Origin: Alphaproteobacteria bacterium | Lineage (GTDB): Bacteria; Pseudomonadota; Alphaproteobacteria; Caulobacterales; Parvularculaceae | DNA length: 35,146 nucleotides | Reading direction: 5' to 3' | Assembly (NCBI GenBank): GCA_013151255.1 | Contig: JAADIQ010000025.1 | Location: 1-35,146 of the forward strand | Part shown: positions 1 through 8,403 of the stretch, piece by piece | Layout of the letters: the number at the start of each line of letters is the position of its first letter | Numbering within the stretch: position 1 is the first letter of the stretch | Notes under the pieces: model-generated | What the model was told of the DNA's origin: nothing | Databases searched by the model: none | The model's input: only the letters and a program-made list of their open reading frames with translations | Translations under genes and position numbers: made by a program

Positions 1-143
1 TTCTGGCGGGCGCGCTTTTCGGACGGTTTTTCGTAGAATTTCCGCCGTTTCATTTCACGAAACGTGCCCTCACGCTGCATTTTTTTCTTAAGCGCTTTAA
101 GGGCTTGCTCGACATTATTGTCGCGGACAAAGATCTGAACCAA
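1..143 (-). CDS. rpsU: 30S ribosomal protein S21 (3' end outside window)
   Basis: S21 is a small basic protein of the 30S subunit. The reverse strand reads [18 protein letters not shown], followed by [17 protein letters not shown] and [11 protein letters not shown], the characteristic S21 sequence. I place the start at a TTG (143-141) because a GGGAGG Shine-Dalgarno lies 9 nt upstream and the S21 N-terminus begins immediately there; no ATG is available in frame. About 47 codons are visible and the C-terminus runs off the left edge. The gene is divergent from the COQ9-like gene, with a gap of about 170 bp that should carry both promoters. An rpsU-COQ9 neighbourhood is common in alphaproteobacteria. 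Confidence 0.95.
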   Translation of the reverse strand, partial: MVQIFVRDNNVEQALKALKKKMQREGTFREMKRRKFYEKPSEKRARQ

Positions 144-313
144 GGCGGTACGCCTCCCTTTCAAATAAAAACGCCACGGGACCCAGCCGCGCGACGCGAA
201 AAACCAAACCAGCTCACCACCGCCTGTTTTCTGCAAACGGGTGAGGCGTCGCGGCCTATACCAAAGCGCCGCGAGGCTGTCTATATAGGCGTGTAACATA
301 AGAGGCGCCAGTG

Positions 314-1078
314 ATGAATTCGTCAAAAACCGCGGAAAATCATGTAAATTCGGCCCAAATTGACGGTTTTGAGGCCACCCGCCAGGCGATCTTGCCCAAG
401 GCGCTGGAAATGGCCGCTTTTGACGGCTGGACCGCGACGATGCTGGACGCTGCGGCGCGCGAGGCTGGGTTCAGCCAAAACTTGCGCGCGACAGTACGGA
501 CGGCTTTCCCGGCTGGCGTCATCGACCTTATCGCCTATTGGTCGGGGCTATGCGATGAGGAAATGCGCGCAGCGATGGCGGCGCCTGAGTTTGCCGGTCT
601 CAAAATCCGCGAGAAAGTCACCTTCGCCGTCCGCGCCCGGATAGATGTGTTGCGCCCTCACAAGGAAGCCGCCCGCCGCGCGGCTGCTTGTTTGGCGTTG
701 CCGCCACATGCGGCGCGCGGCGCCAAGCTCGCCTGGGCGACATCGGATGCGATCTGGCGCGGGCTCGACGACAAATCTACCGATTTCAACTTCTACTCCA
801 AGCGCGCCATCCTCACCGGCGTGTGGACATCGACCTTCGCCCGCTGGCTGGCCGATGACAGCGAAGACGAAGCCGCAACGCACGCCTTCCTGGATGCGCG
901 CATTGAGAACGTCATGCAGATCGAAAAGCTTAAAGCCAAGCTGCGCAAGACCGGCTTTGACCCGAGCGCGCCGATCGCCTTTCTGGCGCGGCTGCGCTAT
1001 CGCCCCGCGCGCGAAAGCGCGCAATCAAACCCCGCGCGCGAAGGCGCGCAAGCAGACATGCCGCGTGAAGGCGCGTAA
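314..1078 (+). CDS. COQ9 family protein (ubiquinone biosynthesis accessory factor)
   Basis: COQ9 proteins have a TetR-like helical fold, bind lipid or quinone intermediates and assist ubiquinone biosynthesis, in mitochondria mainly at the COQ7 hydroxylation step. The family pattern is visible: an N-terminal helix-turn-helix-like segment ([19 protein letters not shown]), then the conserved stretches [31 protein letters not shown] and a C-terminal helix with [15 protein letters not shown]. The ATG at 314 is preferred over the overlapping GTG at 311 because AGAGG ends about 8 nt upstream. The last 25 residues are unusual: a 9-residue unit ([24 protein letters not shown]) encoded by a 27-nt palindromic repeat that also occurs in an intergenic element at 17.13 kb. 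The tail therefore looks like a repeat insertion that extended the reading frame. Confidence 0.87.
   Translation: MNSSKTAENHVNSAQIDGFEATRQAILPKALEMAAFDGWTATMLDAAAREAGFSQNLRATVRTAFPAGVIDLIAYWSGLCDEEMRAAMAAPEFAGLKIREKVTFAVRARIDVLRPHKEAARRAAACLALPPHAARGAKLAWATSDAIWRGLDDKSTDFNFYSKRAILTGVWTSTFARWLADDSEDEAATHAFLDARIENVMQIEKLKAKLRKTGFDPSAPIAFLARLRYRPARESAQSNPAREGAQADMPREGA
1004..1078 (+). repeat. Tandem 27-nt GC-rich palindromic repeat inside the COQ9-like gene
   Basis: Two full units and one partial unit begin at about 1004, 1031 and 1058. Each has a core like GCGCGCGAAGGCGCGC, which is self-complementary around a short purine loop. The period is exactly 9 codons, so the frame stays open. The same core appears at 17131-17148 in a non-coding repeat element. 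Confidence 0.8.
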
Positions 1079-1113
1079 CCGATTAGCCTGGGTCATTATC
1101 GGCAACGGCGTTG

Positions 1114-2538
1114 TTATTTTCTGCGCTTTGTCTTGGCGAGGAAATCCGGGGCGCAGCCGCGTTTTTTCCGGCAGTTCTCTTCAAATGAGATATAAGTCAT
1201 CTCGGCTCTTCCAGCCACGCCAATACCTGCGGGCGCCAGCAGCGCATTGATTTTGCCCGGGCGCAGGCCGCCATCGACAGCGTTGAAAATCTCGCTTGCG
1301 CGACCATCGCTGCGTGCATCGAAAAACGCCATCAACCGTTCGAAATCATAAGGTTCAGCACTATCGGCATAGAGTTCCGCCATGATTGCATCGAAGGAGC
1401 CGGGCTCTGCGGTTGATAACTCCGCATCAAGAATAAGCGCGATCAACGCGCCGGAGCCATAGATCAAAAACCAGTTCTGCCCTTTGTTGAGGCCGGCGTC
1501 ACGCAGGCTGACGCCCTGGCTCAAGCGTTGACCGAGTTGGTGGCGTGTGACGAAGCTGCCGAGCTGGTGGCGTAACCCTTCGTCATCAAGGTAACCCTGA
1601 TGATAGAGCTGTTTCACAGTGAGGTAGTCTGTAAATCCTTCAGAAAACCACTCTATCTCGTGGTCGGCGCGTTGAATGGCGCCAATCCAAAGGTGCATCG
1701 TCTCATGTCCGAGAACATGCGCCCACATCGGCTTTTCGGTCATGTTGAGCGGCCATTCATATTGGAGGGTAAAGCTGCGCTCAAAGGCGCTCCCATCTGA
1801 ACTGCTATAGCCGAAATGAAAAGTCGAATAATCCGCCGCTGGCTTGCCGTTAAAATATTCGCCATAGGCTGGCAGAAGATCATCAAGCACGTTGCTGACA
1901 AACGGACGCACATCTTTTTCAAGTCGCGGGTCGAATACCGAGGTTATCGACAGGGCGCCAACTTTTTGGGTAACGGCTTCAAATGGACCAATGGCGAACC
2001 CGTTATACTGCAAATCTCTAAACGACTTTGCCTTCCCGTGTAAATTTTCGGTTGCCCATGGCGCGGTTAGCGTCCAATTCTCAGGCCCATGAAACTGCAC
2101 ATCCACCGGGCATGTGGGTCTATTTTTTGATGGGGCGATAAAGAATGCCGTGCCGGCAAAATAATAGCCGCCCCCGAATGGGTGGCCGACTTCATCCGCG
2201 CCATGGGGCCATTCGATCTCGTCATGGTCAGCCAACAAAGTATAGCTGATGCGCGCGGCGTTTCGTGATGCTTTCCATTCGCCTTCGCCCACATAGGCGA
2301 TAGTGATGTCTCGCCCCTGGCTGTCTTGTGCGGTGAGACCACGAACGGATTGTGATTGACCTTCGGGGCGTTCGGTCGTCGGCTGGTGCCAAACCCCAAA
2401 TTCAGTTTGCGGATTTTCGAACGTTGCTTCTATTTTGAATTTTTTATCGCCTAAATAGGCCACATCGTAACTGGCGAAATTTGTCGTACAGCTAACGACT
2501 TGCGCGGCTGCGGCGGCTAATATTTCTACGGCAATCAT
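1114..2538 (-). CDS. M61-like (glycyl aminopeptidase family) zinc metallopeptidase
   Basis: This is a 474-residue gluzincin-type peptidase. The zinc site is HETMH at residues 278-282, followed by the third ligand Glu300 in WFSEGFTDYL, which is M61-style wording. The N-terminal half (about 20-200) is a beta-rich domain as in M61 proteins. The C-terminal PDZ domain of longer M61 enzymes is not evident; the protein ends about 170 residues after the zinc Glu. Only 17 residues separate His282 from Glu300, closer to M1 spacing than to the longer M61 spacing. AGGGGA sits 6 nt before the ATG, which supports this start. The N-terminus (MIAVEILAAAAAQVVSC) is a poor signal peptide, so export is likely from family knowledge but not proven here. 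The gene is convergent with the COQ9-like gene across a 35-bp gap. Confidence 0.75.
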   Translation of the reverse strand: MIAVEILAAAAAQVVSCTTNFASYDVAYLGDKKFKIEATFENPQTEFGVWHQPTTERPEGQSQSVRGLTAQDSQGRDITIAYVGEGEWKASRNAARISYTLLADHDEIEWPHGADEVGHPFGGGYYFAGTAFFIAPSKNRPTCPVDVQFHGPENWTLTAPWATENLHGKAKSFRDLQYNGFAIGPFEAVTQKVGALSITSVFDPRLEKDVRPFVSNVLDDLLPAYGEYFNGKPAADYSTFHFGYSSSDGSAFERSFTLQYEWPLNMTEKPMWAHVLGHETMHLWIGAIQRADHEIEWFSEGFTDYLTVKQLYHQGYLDDEGLRHQLGSFVTRHQLGQRLSQGVSLRDAGLNKGQNWFLIYGSGALIALILDAELSTAEPGSFDAIMAELYADSAEPYDFERLMAFFDARSDGRASEIFNAVDGGLRPGKINALLAPAGIGVAGRAEMTYISFEENCRKKRGCAPDFLAKTKRRK

Positions 2539-2718
2539 AGTCTATCCCCTATAAATCCAACGCCGCGCCTTAGCATAAAAGCAGGAATCGCGAGCAGAAA
2601 TGCGACCGTACGCATACGTAGTTTCAACGCAAGAGGTTTGGAATATGTTTGAGACACAGCGTTTGTTTTAAGCGCTCAACGCCACATAAGGGGAAGCTCT
2701 CAGCAGGAAATCTGTAAA

Positions 2719-3843
2719 TCAGACTTTTGCGCGAACCCGCGTCACATGTCCCATCTTGCGGCCGGGGCGAGCCTCATGCTTGCCGTATAGGTGAAGACAG
2801 GCGCCCGGTTCGACTGCCAGGGACTGCCATGCGCCGGCCTCCTCGCCGATTAGGTTTTCCATCACGGCGTCTGAGTGGCGCCTTGGCGCGCCAAGCGGCC
2901 AGCCGGCGACGGCTCTGATGTGTTGTTCAAATTGCGACACGGCGCAGGCGTCGCTGGTCCAGTGGCCGGAATTGTGCACTCTTGGTGCAAATTCGTTGAC
3001 GATGAGGCCGCCATTGCTCAGTACAAAGAATTCAACGCCGATGACGCCGACATAATCAAGCGCGCTCAAAATCGATGCGGCAGTGGCGGCGGCTTTTTGC
3101 GCCGTCGCCTCGGTGATGGCGGCCGGCACGGATGAGGTTTTCAAAATGCCGCCGCGATGCACGTTCTCAATCGGGTCGTAGAGCCGGATATCGCCATCCA
3201 CGCCGCGTGCGCCGATTATAGATATCTCGCATTGGAATGGCACAAACCCCTCCAGGATAGACGGCGCAGCGCCAACCTCGTCCCAGGCGAACGCGATCGC
3301 CTTGTCATAGGCGCCCGGCAAGTCGTGATCTTCGTCGGTGAGCCTTGTCTGGCCCTTGCCGTCATAGCCGAGGCGGCGGGTCTTCAAAATCGCCGGACGG
3401 CCAACTTCTGCGAGCCCCGTCTCCAGCGATGGCAGATCGTCAACGCCGCAATAGGCGGCGGTCGCGACGCCAATCTGATTGAGGAAATCTTTTTCATGCA
3501 GCCTGTCCTGGGCCTTTTCCAGCGCCCGCGCGCCGGGACGCACGATGGCGCCGTTCTCGGTCAGGAATGAAACGGTCCCGGCCGGGACATTTTCAAATTC
3601 ATAGGTGACGACATCGACAGCTTCGGCGAAACGGTTCAGCGCCGCCTCATCTGTATACGGCGCATTTGTCATGGCGGCGCAAACATCCGCCGCCGGGCAT
3701 TGCGCGTCCGGGCAAAAGACATGGGTCTTAAGGCCAATTTGCGCAGCCGCCATCGCCAGCATCCGCGCGAGCTGGCCGCCGCCAAGGATGCCGATAACGC
3801 CGCCGGGCTTGACGATGCATGAAGGGGCGTTGGGTGTGGGCAT
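2719..3843 (-). CDS. purK: N5-carboxyaminoimidazole ribonucleotide synthase
   Basis: PurK uses ATP and bicarbonate to convert AIR to N5-CAIR in purine biosynthesis. The protein has 374 residues, the usual size. The N-terminal biotin-carboxylase-like fold starts with GVIGILGGGQLARMLAMAA. An ATP-grasp centre follows (ILKTRRLGYDGKGQ; ILEGFVPFQCEISII), then EFFVLSNGGLIVNEFAPRVH and HNSGHWTSDAC, which are typical PurK sequences. It lies 9 nt downstream of purE in the same direction and has no strong Shine-Dalgarno of its own, so it is probably co-transcribed and translationally coupled. The 180 bp downstream, to the M61-like start, shows nothing beyond a weak inverted repeat. Confidence 0.97.
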   Translation of the reverse strand: MPTPNAPSCIVKPGGVIGILGGGQLARMLAMAAAQIGLKTHVFCPDAQCPAADVCAAMTNAPYTDEAALNRFAEAVDVVTYEFENVPAGTVSFLTENGAIVRPGARALEKAQDRLHEKDFLNQIGVATAAYCGVDDLPSLETGLAEVGRPAILKTRRLGYDGKGQTRLTDEDHDLPGAYDKAIAFAWDEVGAAPSILEGFVPFQCEISIIGARGVDGDIRLYDPIENVHRGGILKTSSVPAAITEATAQKAAATAASILSALDYVGVIGVEFFVLSNGGLIVNEFAPRVHNSGHWTSDACAVSQFEQHIRAVAGWPLGAPRRHSDAVMENLIGEEAGAWQSLAVEPGACLHLYGKHEARPGRKMGHVTRVRAKV

Positions 3844-3852
3844 TGCGGCCGG

Positions 3853-4347
3853 TCAGTCTTCGACGGCTTCAGCGACGCTGGCCGTTTGTTTAGCGCGCCA
3901 GTCATCAAGGCGTTTGGCGAGGGCCGTGTCATCGACCGCAAGGATGGCGGCGGCGAACAGCCCGGCATTGGCGGCGCCCGCCTCGCCAATGGCGACGGTT
4001 GCGACCGGCACGCCTGCGGGCATTTGCACAATCGACAAAAGACTATCGAGGCCTTTGAGGGTTTTTGTCGCGACCGGCACGCCGATAACCGGCAGCGGCG
4101 TCATCGCTGCGGTCATGCCCGGCAGATGCGCTGCACCGCCGGCGCCGGCGATAATGACTTTGAGGCCGCGACTTTTGGCAGTCTTTGCGTAATCGTTCAG
4201 ACGGTCGGGCGTGCGATGGGCGGAAACCACTTTGGTTTCATAACCCACGCCCAGCGCATCCAGCATTGCGGTCGCACGCTGCATCACCGGCCAGTCCGAG
4301 CGCGAGCCCATGATGACGCCAACCGGAATTTTTTGATCGCCAGACAT
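3853..4347 (-). CDS. purE: N5-carboxyaminoimidazole ribonucleotide mutase
   Basis: PurE (class I, 164 residues) rearranges N5-CAIR to CAIR, the step after PurK. The N-terminal [11 protein letters not shown] signature, [10 protein letters not shown], the glycine-rich [13 protein letters not shown] and PVIGVPV are all present in order. The start follows GGTGGAG by about 7 nt. It is the first gene of a purE-purK operon and is divergent from the GGDEF gene across a 447-bp intergenic region with notable inverted repeats. Confidence 0.98.
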   Translation of the reverse strand: MSGDQKIPVGVIMGSRSDWPVMQRATAMLDALGVGYETKVVSAHRTPDRLNDYAKTAKSRGLKVIIAGAGGAAHLPGMTAAMTPLPVIGVPVATKTLKGLDSLLSIVQMPAGVPVATVAIGEAGAANAGLFAAAILAVDDTALAKRLDDWRAKQTASVAEAVED

Positions 4348-4794
4348 TGCGCGCGCTCCACCGCATCAAGAAGCGGCCTTATAACAGGAGTTCGACGCCC
4401 CACAAGCAGGGCTATATAAATGCGGGGAGGGGTGGAAATGAGGAGACGCCGTCTAACAGACGGGGGCGCGATGACGAACGCCTCCTCATACCGGACGCGG
4501 GAGCCGGTCGCAGCAGAAGGGACTAAAGTGCAACCTGATCCGCACGATTGAAGATGGGCCCGGGCGCCCAGGGCCTCAAGGGCGAAGCGGCAAAGCGTGC
4601 GGGCTTTGCGCTGAATGGAAGTAAGCGATTGAGTGATGCTGTGATTTATTTTCTGTTCTAATAGAATAGGCGCTGCTTGCATGGGAGCCTCGTAAATAAA
4701 CGCTATTATCTGCTAGGTGGAGAGTGGCAAATTGCGGTAAAATGGAAATTGCCGAATCAGTGTGTATTATGAAAACGCATAAAGGTCTGAACGG
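4348..4794. other. 447-bp intergenic region with strong inverted repeats, possible structured RNA or leader
   Basis: No convincing gene lies between divergent purE and the GGDEF gene. Two nested inverted repeats stand out: ATGAGGAGACG (4438-4448) pairs with CGCCTCCTCAT (4479-4489) with one mismatch, and CCGTCT (4449-4454) pairs with AGACGG (4458-4463) across a 3-nt loop. A further hairpin is GCAAAGC/GCTTTGC (4590-4609). An AT-rich stretch TATATAAAT near 4412 could be a purE -10 region, and TGTGTATTAT at 4761-4770 resembles an extended -10 for the GGDEF gene. I cannot assign the structure to a known RNA family. The open frame at 4284-4682 on the minus strand overlaps purE and looks non-coding. 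Confidence 0.4.
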
Positions 4795-5520
4795 ATGAAA
4801 ATTGGGGACGTAAGAACAACCACGCGCACGTCGCGCATCGCTGGCAAGAAGGCTGTTGGCGGCGGTCAGGCGACGTCGTCGCCGGCCTCGCCGGTCGATC
4901 AGGTTGTGCTGATGGGCATTCCGAGCGTCGAGCTGACGCCCAAGGTGCGCAGCGCATTGATGACGCTGATGGCTGAGGTGCAGGAGCTGCGCGCCGAGTT
5001 ACGCGGTGTGCGCGCGCGGATTAGTGATCTGGAAGAGCTTGCTGACCGCGATCCGCTATTGGACATTTTCAACCGCCGCGCATTCGTTCGCGAGCTCGAC
5101 CGGGTGTTGGCGATGATCGATCGCTATGGCGTGCGCGCCAGTTTGATTTTCGTCGATCTCAACGATCTGAAAAAAATCAACGATGGCAAGGGCCATGCGG
5201 CGGGTGATGCGGCGCTCGGGCTGGTCGCCGAAGTCATCACCGCTAATATCCGCCAGACCGACGCGGTTGGTCGGCTGGGCGGCGATGAGTTTGGCGTGTT
5301 GCTGTTGCAGTCCGATCAGACGCAGGCGGAAAAGAAGGCGCAAGGATTGTCTGATGCGCTCGCCGGGAAGATTGTCAATTGGCGCGATGGCGCGTTCGGG
5401 ATCGGCATCTCCTGGGGTGCAGTGGAAATCGTCAAAGGCGTCTCCGCCGAACAGGCGATGGAGCGTGCCGACAGCGCGATGTATGAGGCCAAGCGCAACA
5501 GGAATTCCACCCAGTCTTAA
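4795..5520 (+). CDS. Diguanylate cyclase (GGDEF domain)
   Basis: The predicted activity is synthesis of c-di-GMP from two GTP. The 241-residue protein has a low-complexity N-terminus (1-45), a short coiled-coil (about 50-82, ending in DLEELADRDPLLDIFNRRAF) and one GGDEF domain. The active-site motif GGDEF at 162-166 is intact. RQTD at 153-156 lies exactly five residues before it, matching the RxxD product-inhibition I-site. FVDLNDLKKINDGKGHAAGD supplies the metal- and GTP-binding region. No transmembrane or sensor domain is visible, so it is probably cytosolic, with any partner acting through the coiled coil. AAAGG lies 9 nt before the ATG. It is convergent with the sulfatase (27-bp gap). Confidence 0.93.
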   Translation: MKIGDVRTTTRTSRIAGKKAVGGGQATSSPASPVDQVVLMGIPSVELTPKVRSALMTLMAEVQELRAELRGVRARISDLEELADRDPLLDIFNRRAFVRELDRVLAMIDRYGVRASLIFVDLNDLKKINDGKGHAAGDAALGLVAEVITANIRQTDAVGRLGGDEFGVLLLQSDQTQAEKKAQGLSDALAGKIVNWRDGAFGIGISWGAVEIVKGVSAEQAMERADSAMYEAKRNRNSTQS

Positions 5521-5547
5521 TCGTGGTCCCCCGTTATACAGACTTGG

Positions 5548-6984
5548 TTACAATTGGGGCTTCCACTTGACCGCCCAATCCGGGCGTAGCGGGTCGTCTT
5601 CAACCTCCTGGATATAGTCGAGCATCTCTTCATACAGCTTGGCCGCTTTTTTGGGTTTGGCGGTGAGAAGATTGTTCAACTCAAACCGATCCGAGCTAAG
5701 ATTATAAAGCGCCATGGGTTGCTTGTCTTTGTCAGCCAGGAGCTTCCAGTCGCCATCAAGGATGACGTAGTTCGGACCATCTTTATCCGCTGGGAACGCC
5801 CAAAATAACGGGCGCTCCCGTTTGAGTTTTTTGCCGTTGAGCAGCGGGGAAATATCTATCCCGTCGATTGTCCGGTCATCGGGCATCGGGATATTCGCCA
5901 GTGCGGCCAGGGTCGGCATGATGTCATAGCCGTTGACGGCCGTGTCGGAGACCGAGCCCGGCTTGATGTGTCCGGGATAACGGATGATGCCGGGCACACG
6001 AATGCCGCCTTCGTAAAGGTCAGCTTTGCGTCCGCGATAGCCGCCAGTATCGCCATAGAGGTTTACCTCCCACCAGGCGCGCCAGTCCGTTGTCACCGGG
6101 CCGTTGTCGCTCAGGAATACGAGGATAGTATTGTCCCTCAAGCCTTGCTCATCGAGATAGGCCAGAAACCGGCCGACCTGGTAATCGAGATGATTGACAT
6201 TGGCGTAGTATTCCCCCGGCCCGCGCGCTTCCAATCCTTCCGGATAGTCGTTGGAGCCATTGACGACCGGGACCGGGTCGCCCTTGGTGTAGCGTCCGTA
6301 CTTTTGCAAAAGACTTTCCGGGCTGGCAATTGTTCCATGCGGTTCCACGAAAGGCAGGTAAAGAAAAATCGGCGCCTGCTTATCGCGCTGGTCGAGCCAC
6401 TGGATCGCCTCGTTAACAACAATCTCGGCGGTGAAGCCTTTAACTTCGCCCAGCGGTTTGCCATTGGCGTAAAAATTTGTCGGGTTGTGCTGATGCGGGA
6501 TCGGGAAGGCGTGCAGCACATAGGCAAAGTCAAATCCGTGATCGGTAGGTTGCGCCTGATCTTTGCGGTCGAGCCCGCCATTCAGATGCCATTTGCCGAT
6601 GATCGCGGTTTGATAGCCGTAATCCTTAAACAGCGTCGCAATGGTGATTTCGTTTTCGGAAAGATAGGCGCCCGTGCCTTGTGGTATCCAGCTTTCGATG
6701 CCGGTGCGATATGGGGTGCGGCCGGTCAAAAGCGCAGCACGCGACGGCGAACATAACGGCGATGGCGCATAAAACGCAGTCAACCGCAGGCCTTCATCCG
6801 CCAACGCATCAAGCACCGGCGTTTCTACAACCGGGTGGCCATAAGCGGCCAGATCGCCATAGCCGAGATCATCGACATAGATAAGGACAATGTTCGGGCG
6901 CGCCTCACCGTCGGGAAGCGTCTTCGCCATGGCCGGCGTCGCGGTGATGAGCAGGGCTGAAATGAGCTGCAATAATATCCGCAT
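5548..6984 (-). CDS. Exported sulfatase (arylsulfatase type)
   Basis: This is a type I sulfatase that would hydrolyse a sulfate ester in the periplasm; the substrate is unknown. From the ATG at 6984 the 478-residue protein begins with a signal peptide (MRILLQLISALLITATPAMA), followed by NIVLIYVDDLGYGDL with metal-binding Asp38-Asp39. The nucleophile motif C-S-P-S-R starts at Cys78, the residue that maturation converts to formylglycine. Further sulfatase blocks are IIGKWHLNGG, FVFLSDNGPVT-type sequence and GGYRGRKADLYEGGIRVP. The ATG at 6984 is chosen over the upstream start at 7032 because GAGG lies 7 nt before it and the signal peptide then begins at residue 1. No maturase gene is seen in this window. 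Same strand as the YdcH-like gene, 57 bp upstream. Confidence 0.92.
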   Translation of the reverse strand: MRILLQLISALLITATPAMAKTLPDGEARPNIVLIYVDDLGYGDLAAYGHPVVETPVLDALADEGLRLTAFYAPSPLCSPSRAALLTGRTPYRTGIESWIPQGTGAYLSENEITIATLFKDYGYQTAIIGKWHLNGGLDRKDQAQPTDHGFDFAYVLHAFPIPHQHNPTNFYANGKPLGEVKGFTAEIVVNEAIQWLDQRDKQAPIFLYLPFVEPHGTIASPESLLQKYGRYTKGDPVPVVNGSNDYPEGLEARGPGEYYANVNHLDYQVGRFLAYLDEQGLRDNTILVFLSDNGPVTTDWRAWWEVNLYGDTGGYRGRKADLYEGGIRVPGIIRYPGHIKPGSVSDTAVNGYDIMPTLAALANIPMPDDRTIDGIDISPLLNGKKLKRERPLFWAFPADKDGPNYVILDGDWKLLADKDKQPMALYNLSSDRFELNNLLTAKPKKAAKLYEEMLDYIQEVEDDPLRPDWAVKWKPQL

Positions 6985-7041
6985 GTTAGGTCCTCGTGGC
7001 TGGTTTAAGGGCTCGGGCGCCATGATATGCAAGGCAGGCCA

Positions 7042-7344
7042 TCAGGCGATGATATCGGGCAGCATGGCGTCCTTGATTTTCTGGATTTCGTCCTTGAGCT
7101 GAAGCTTTTTCTTCTTCAGCCGGGCTATAGTCAGGCGTTCATAGGGGGCAGTGCGCTGCATCGCGGTGATCGCGGCGTCGAGATCGCGGTGTTCTTCTTC
7201 GAGCATCGCCAAACGGATCGCCTGCGCCTCGTCATTGGCGCCGACAAAATCTTCATCATGGGCTGCAAAGCGTTTGCCTTCGATGATTTTCAAGATTGGC
7301 GCTTGAGGGTCTGTAGGGTCAAAAGGCGGTTCGCCGTCATTCAT
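7042..7344 (-). CDS. YdcH/DUF465-like small protein with N-terminal extension
   Basis: This 100-residue protein has a YdcH-type (DUF465) coiled-coil hairpin in its second half: EEEHRDLDAAITAM, then YERLTIARLKKKKLQLKDEI. Function is unknown for the family. The first ~45 residues (PPFDPTDPQAPILKI) are an extra acidic and proline-containing segment. The ATG at 7344 is chosen over upstream ATGs because AAGGA lies 7 nt before it; it overlaps the stop of the TIGR02444 gene by 8 nt, suggesting translational coupling. A second YdcH-like gene lies 750 bp away on the other strand. Confidence 0.8.
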   Translation of the reverse strand: MNDGEPPFDPTDPQAPILKIIEGKRFAAHDEDFVGANDEAQAIRLAMLEEEHRDLDAAITAMQRTAPYERLTIARLKKKKLQLKDEIQKIKDAMLPDIIA

Positions 7345-7879
7345 TGCCGGTTCCTTGCTCGCCATCGATAGGCTCTCCAAGGATATTGCCGATCAACGGA
7401 TGAAGCAATGCGGCGTCGAGGCCTTTCTGGCTGCCGGCCCCGTGCAACGCAGCATAACCATTCAGATTTTTGCGCGCGCGCGTCTGGATGGCGTCGTCGC
7501 TGTCGTCTCCGGCTGGGGCGAGGGCGCTGATGGCCAAGTCTTGCAGCAGGCGTTGCTCGACCTTTTCGGCGTCAAGTTCCGCCTGCTTCACATCACTGCG
7601 CAGATCTGCATTATCTGCACCCTGTGTTTTCATATAACGGCGCACGTCGCGCAGTTTAGCGGTGACCTTCGCATTCCAACCCGCGATAGCGTCGATTGCC
7701 TCAGTGATAACCGGTTCCGGGGCGGCCTCAAAACACTCCGCACACCAACATAGCCACAGTAAAATATTGACGTTGCAGCCAAACCTGTCCTGAAGCGCAA
7801 GCAGCTGCGCCTCTGCGTCCGGGCGGCGATAATGCGCCAGCGACCACGTCCAAAAATCATCTGCGTGCGCTTGCGTCAT
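7337..7879 (-). CDS. TIGR02444 family protein (function unknown)
   Basis: The N-terminus (DDFWTWSLAHYRRPDAEAQL, then LQDRFGCNVNILLWLCWCA) is the hallmark of the TIGR02444 family, a cytosolic proteobacterial family without a known role. The 180-residue protein continues with WNAKVTAKLRDVRRYMK and a helical C-terminus rich in Ala, Glu and Gln. I chose the ATG at 7879, where GGA lies 7 nt upstream and the family motif begins about nine residues later; ATGs at 7906 and 7918 have poorer ribosome-binding sites. It is first in a probable operon with the YdcH-like gene, whose start overlaps its stop. Confidence 0.82.
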   Translation of the reverse strand: MTQAHADDFWTWSLAHYRRPDAEAQLLALQDRFGCNVNILLWLCWCAECFEAAPEPVITEAIDAIAGWNAKVTAKLRDVRRYMKTQGADNADLRSDVKQAELDAEKVEQRLLQDLAISALAPAGDDSDDAIQTRARKNLNGYAALHGAGSQKGLDAALLHPLIGNILGEPIDGEQGTGNE

Positions 7880-8031
7880 CGGGTTTCCAACAAGTTTAAA
7901 GACCATGCGCTGCCGCATTGTTTGGCGGCGAATAAAAGCATAGCAAACTCAATTGCTTGGCGTCCAATACGCAGCGTTGGCCTTAATAAAACGTGATTGA
8001 GTATGGTTGATTCGCCTTAACTGACTATGCC

Positions 8032-8062
8032 GTGACAAGCGCCTGCAAAATGTGGTTATATA
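8032..8062 (+). promoter_or_regulatory. Candidate sigma-70 promoter of the second YdcH-like gene
   Basis: GTGACA (8032-8037, five of six to the -35 consensus) is followed after 18-19 nt by TTATAT/TATATA (8056-8062). The leader to the ATG at 8097 would be about 28 nt and contains AAGGAGG. This is consensus matching only. Confidence 0.4.
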
Positions 8063-8096
8063 CGTCACGTCATCTTCAAAAATAAGGAGGTCGACC

Positions 8097-8276
8097 ATGG
8101 CAACAAGAGCTCAGATGCAAACGCTGGCTAGGCGCCATCAAGAGCTGGATGCGGAAATTACCGCGGAGATAAAACACCCCGCATTTGATGAAATGCGCGT
8201 GTTTGACCTTAAGCGTCAAAAACTCCGCGTTAAAGACCGGATTGCCGAAATAGATTTGGATGTAAAACCGGGTTAG
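8097..8276 (+). CDS. YdcH/DUF465 family small coiled-coil protein
   Basis: This 59-residue protein (MATRAQMQTLARRHQELDAE, later FDLKRQKLRVKDRIAEID) has the two-helix pattern of the YdcH/DUF465 family: a first helix with RHQELDAEI and a second with LKRQKLRVKDRI. Function is unknown. The start is secure: AAGGAGG lies 6-7 nt before the ATG. It stands alone with a plausible promoter just upstream. It resembles the C-terminal half of the 7042-7344 product, so the two may be divergent paralogs. Confidence 0.85.
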   Translation: MATRAQMQTLARRHQELDAEITAEIKHPAFDEMRVFDLKRQKLRVKDRIAEIDLDVKPG

Positions 8277-8403
8277 AATTATTTGGCTGACAGGTTGGCG
8301 GCGGTCCGACTGTTAGCGTGTATATATTTTCACAAGACCGCGAACAACGATGAGCGAAACGCTTGTAACGGCGGCGCTGGCGGCAGGCGTTGCTGTTTAT
8401 TTT

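Noticed and set aside
105..296. 63-codon plus-strand frame overlapping rpsU
   Set aside because: It runs antisense through the S21 start and the divergent promoter region and has no recognisable protein features.
4532..4543. AACCTGATCCGC resembles part of a TPP riboswitch
   Set aside because: The required CTGAGA element and surrounding helices are absent, and neither flanking gene belongs to thiamine metabolism.
4560..4794. Possible c-di-GMP (GEMM) riboswitch before the GGDEF gene
   Set aside because: The conserved GEMM core sequences are not found; only a short GCAAAGC hairpin is shared by chance.
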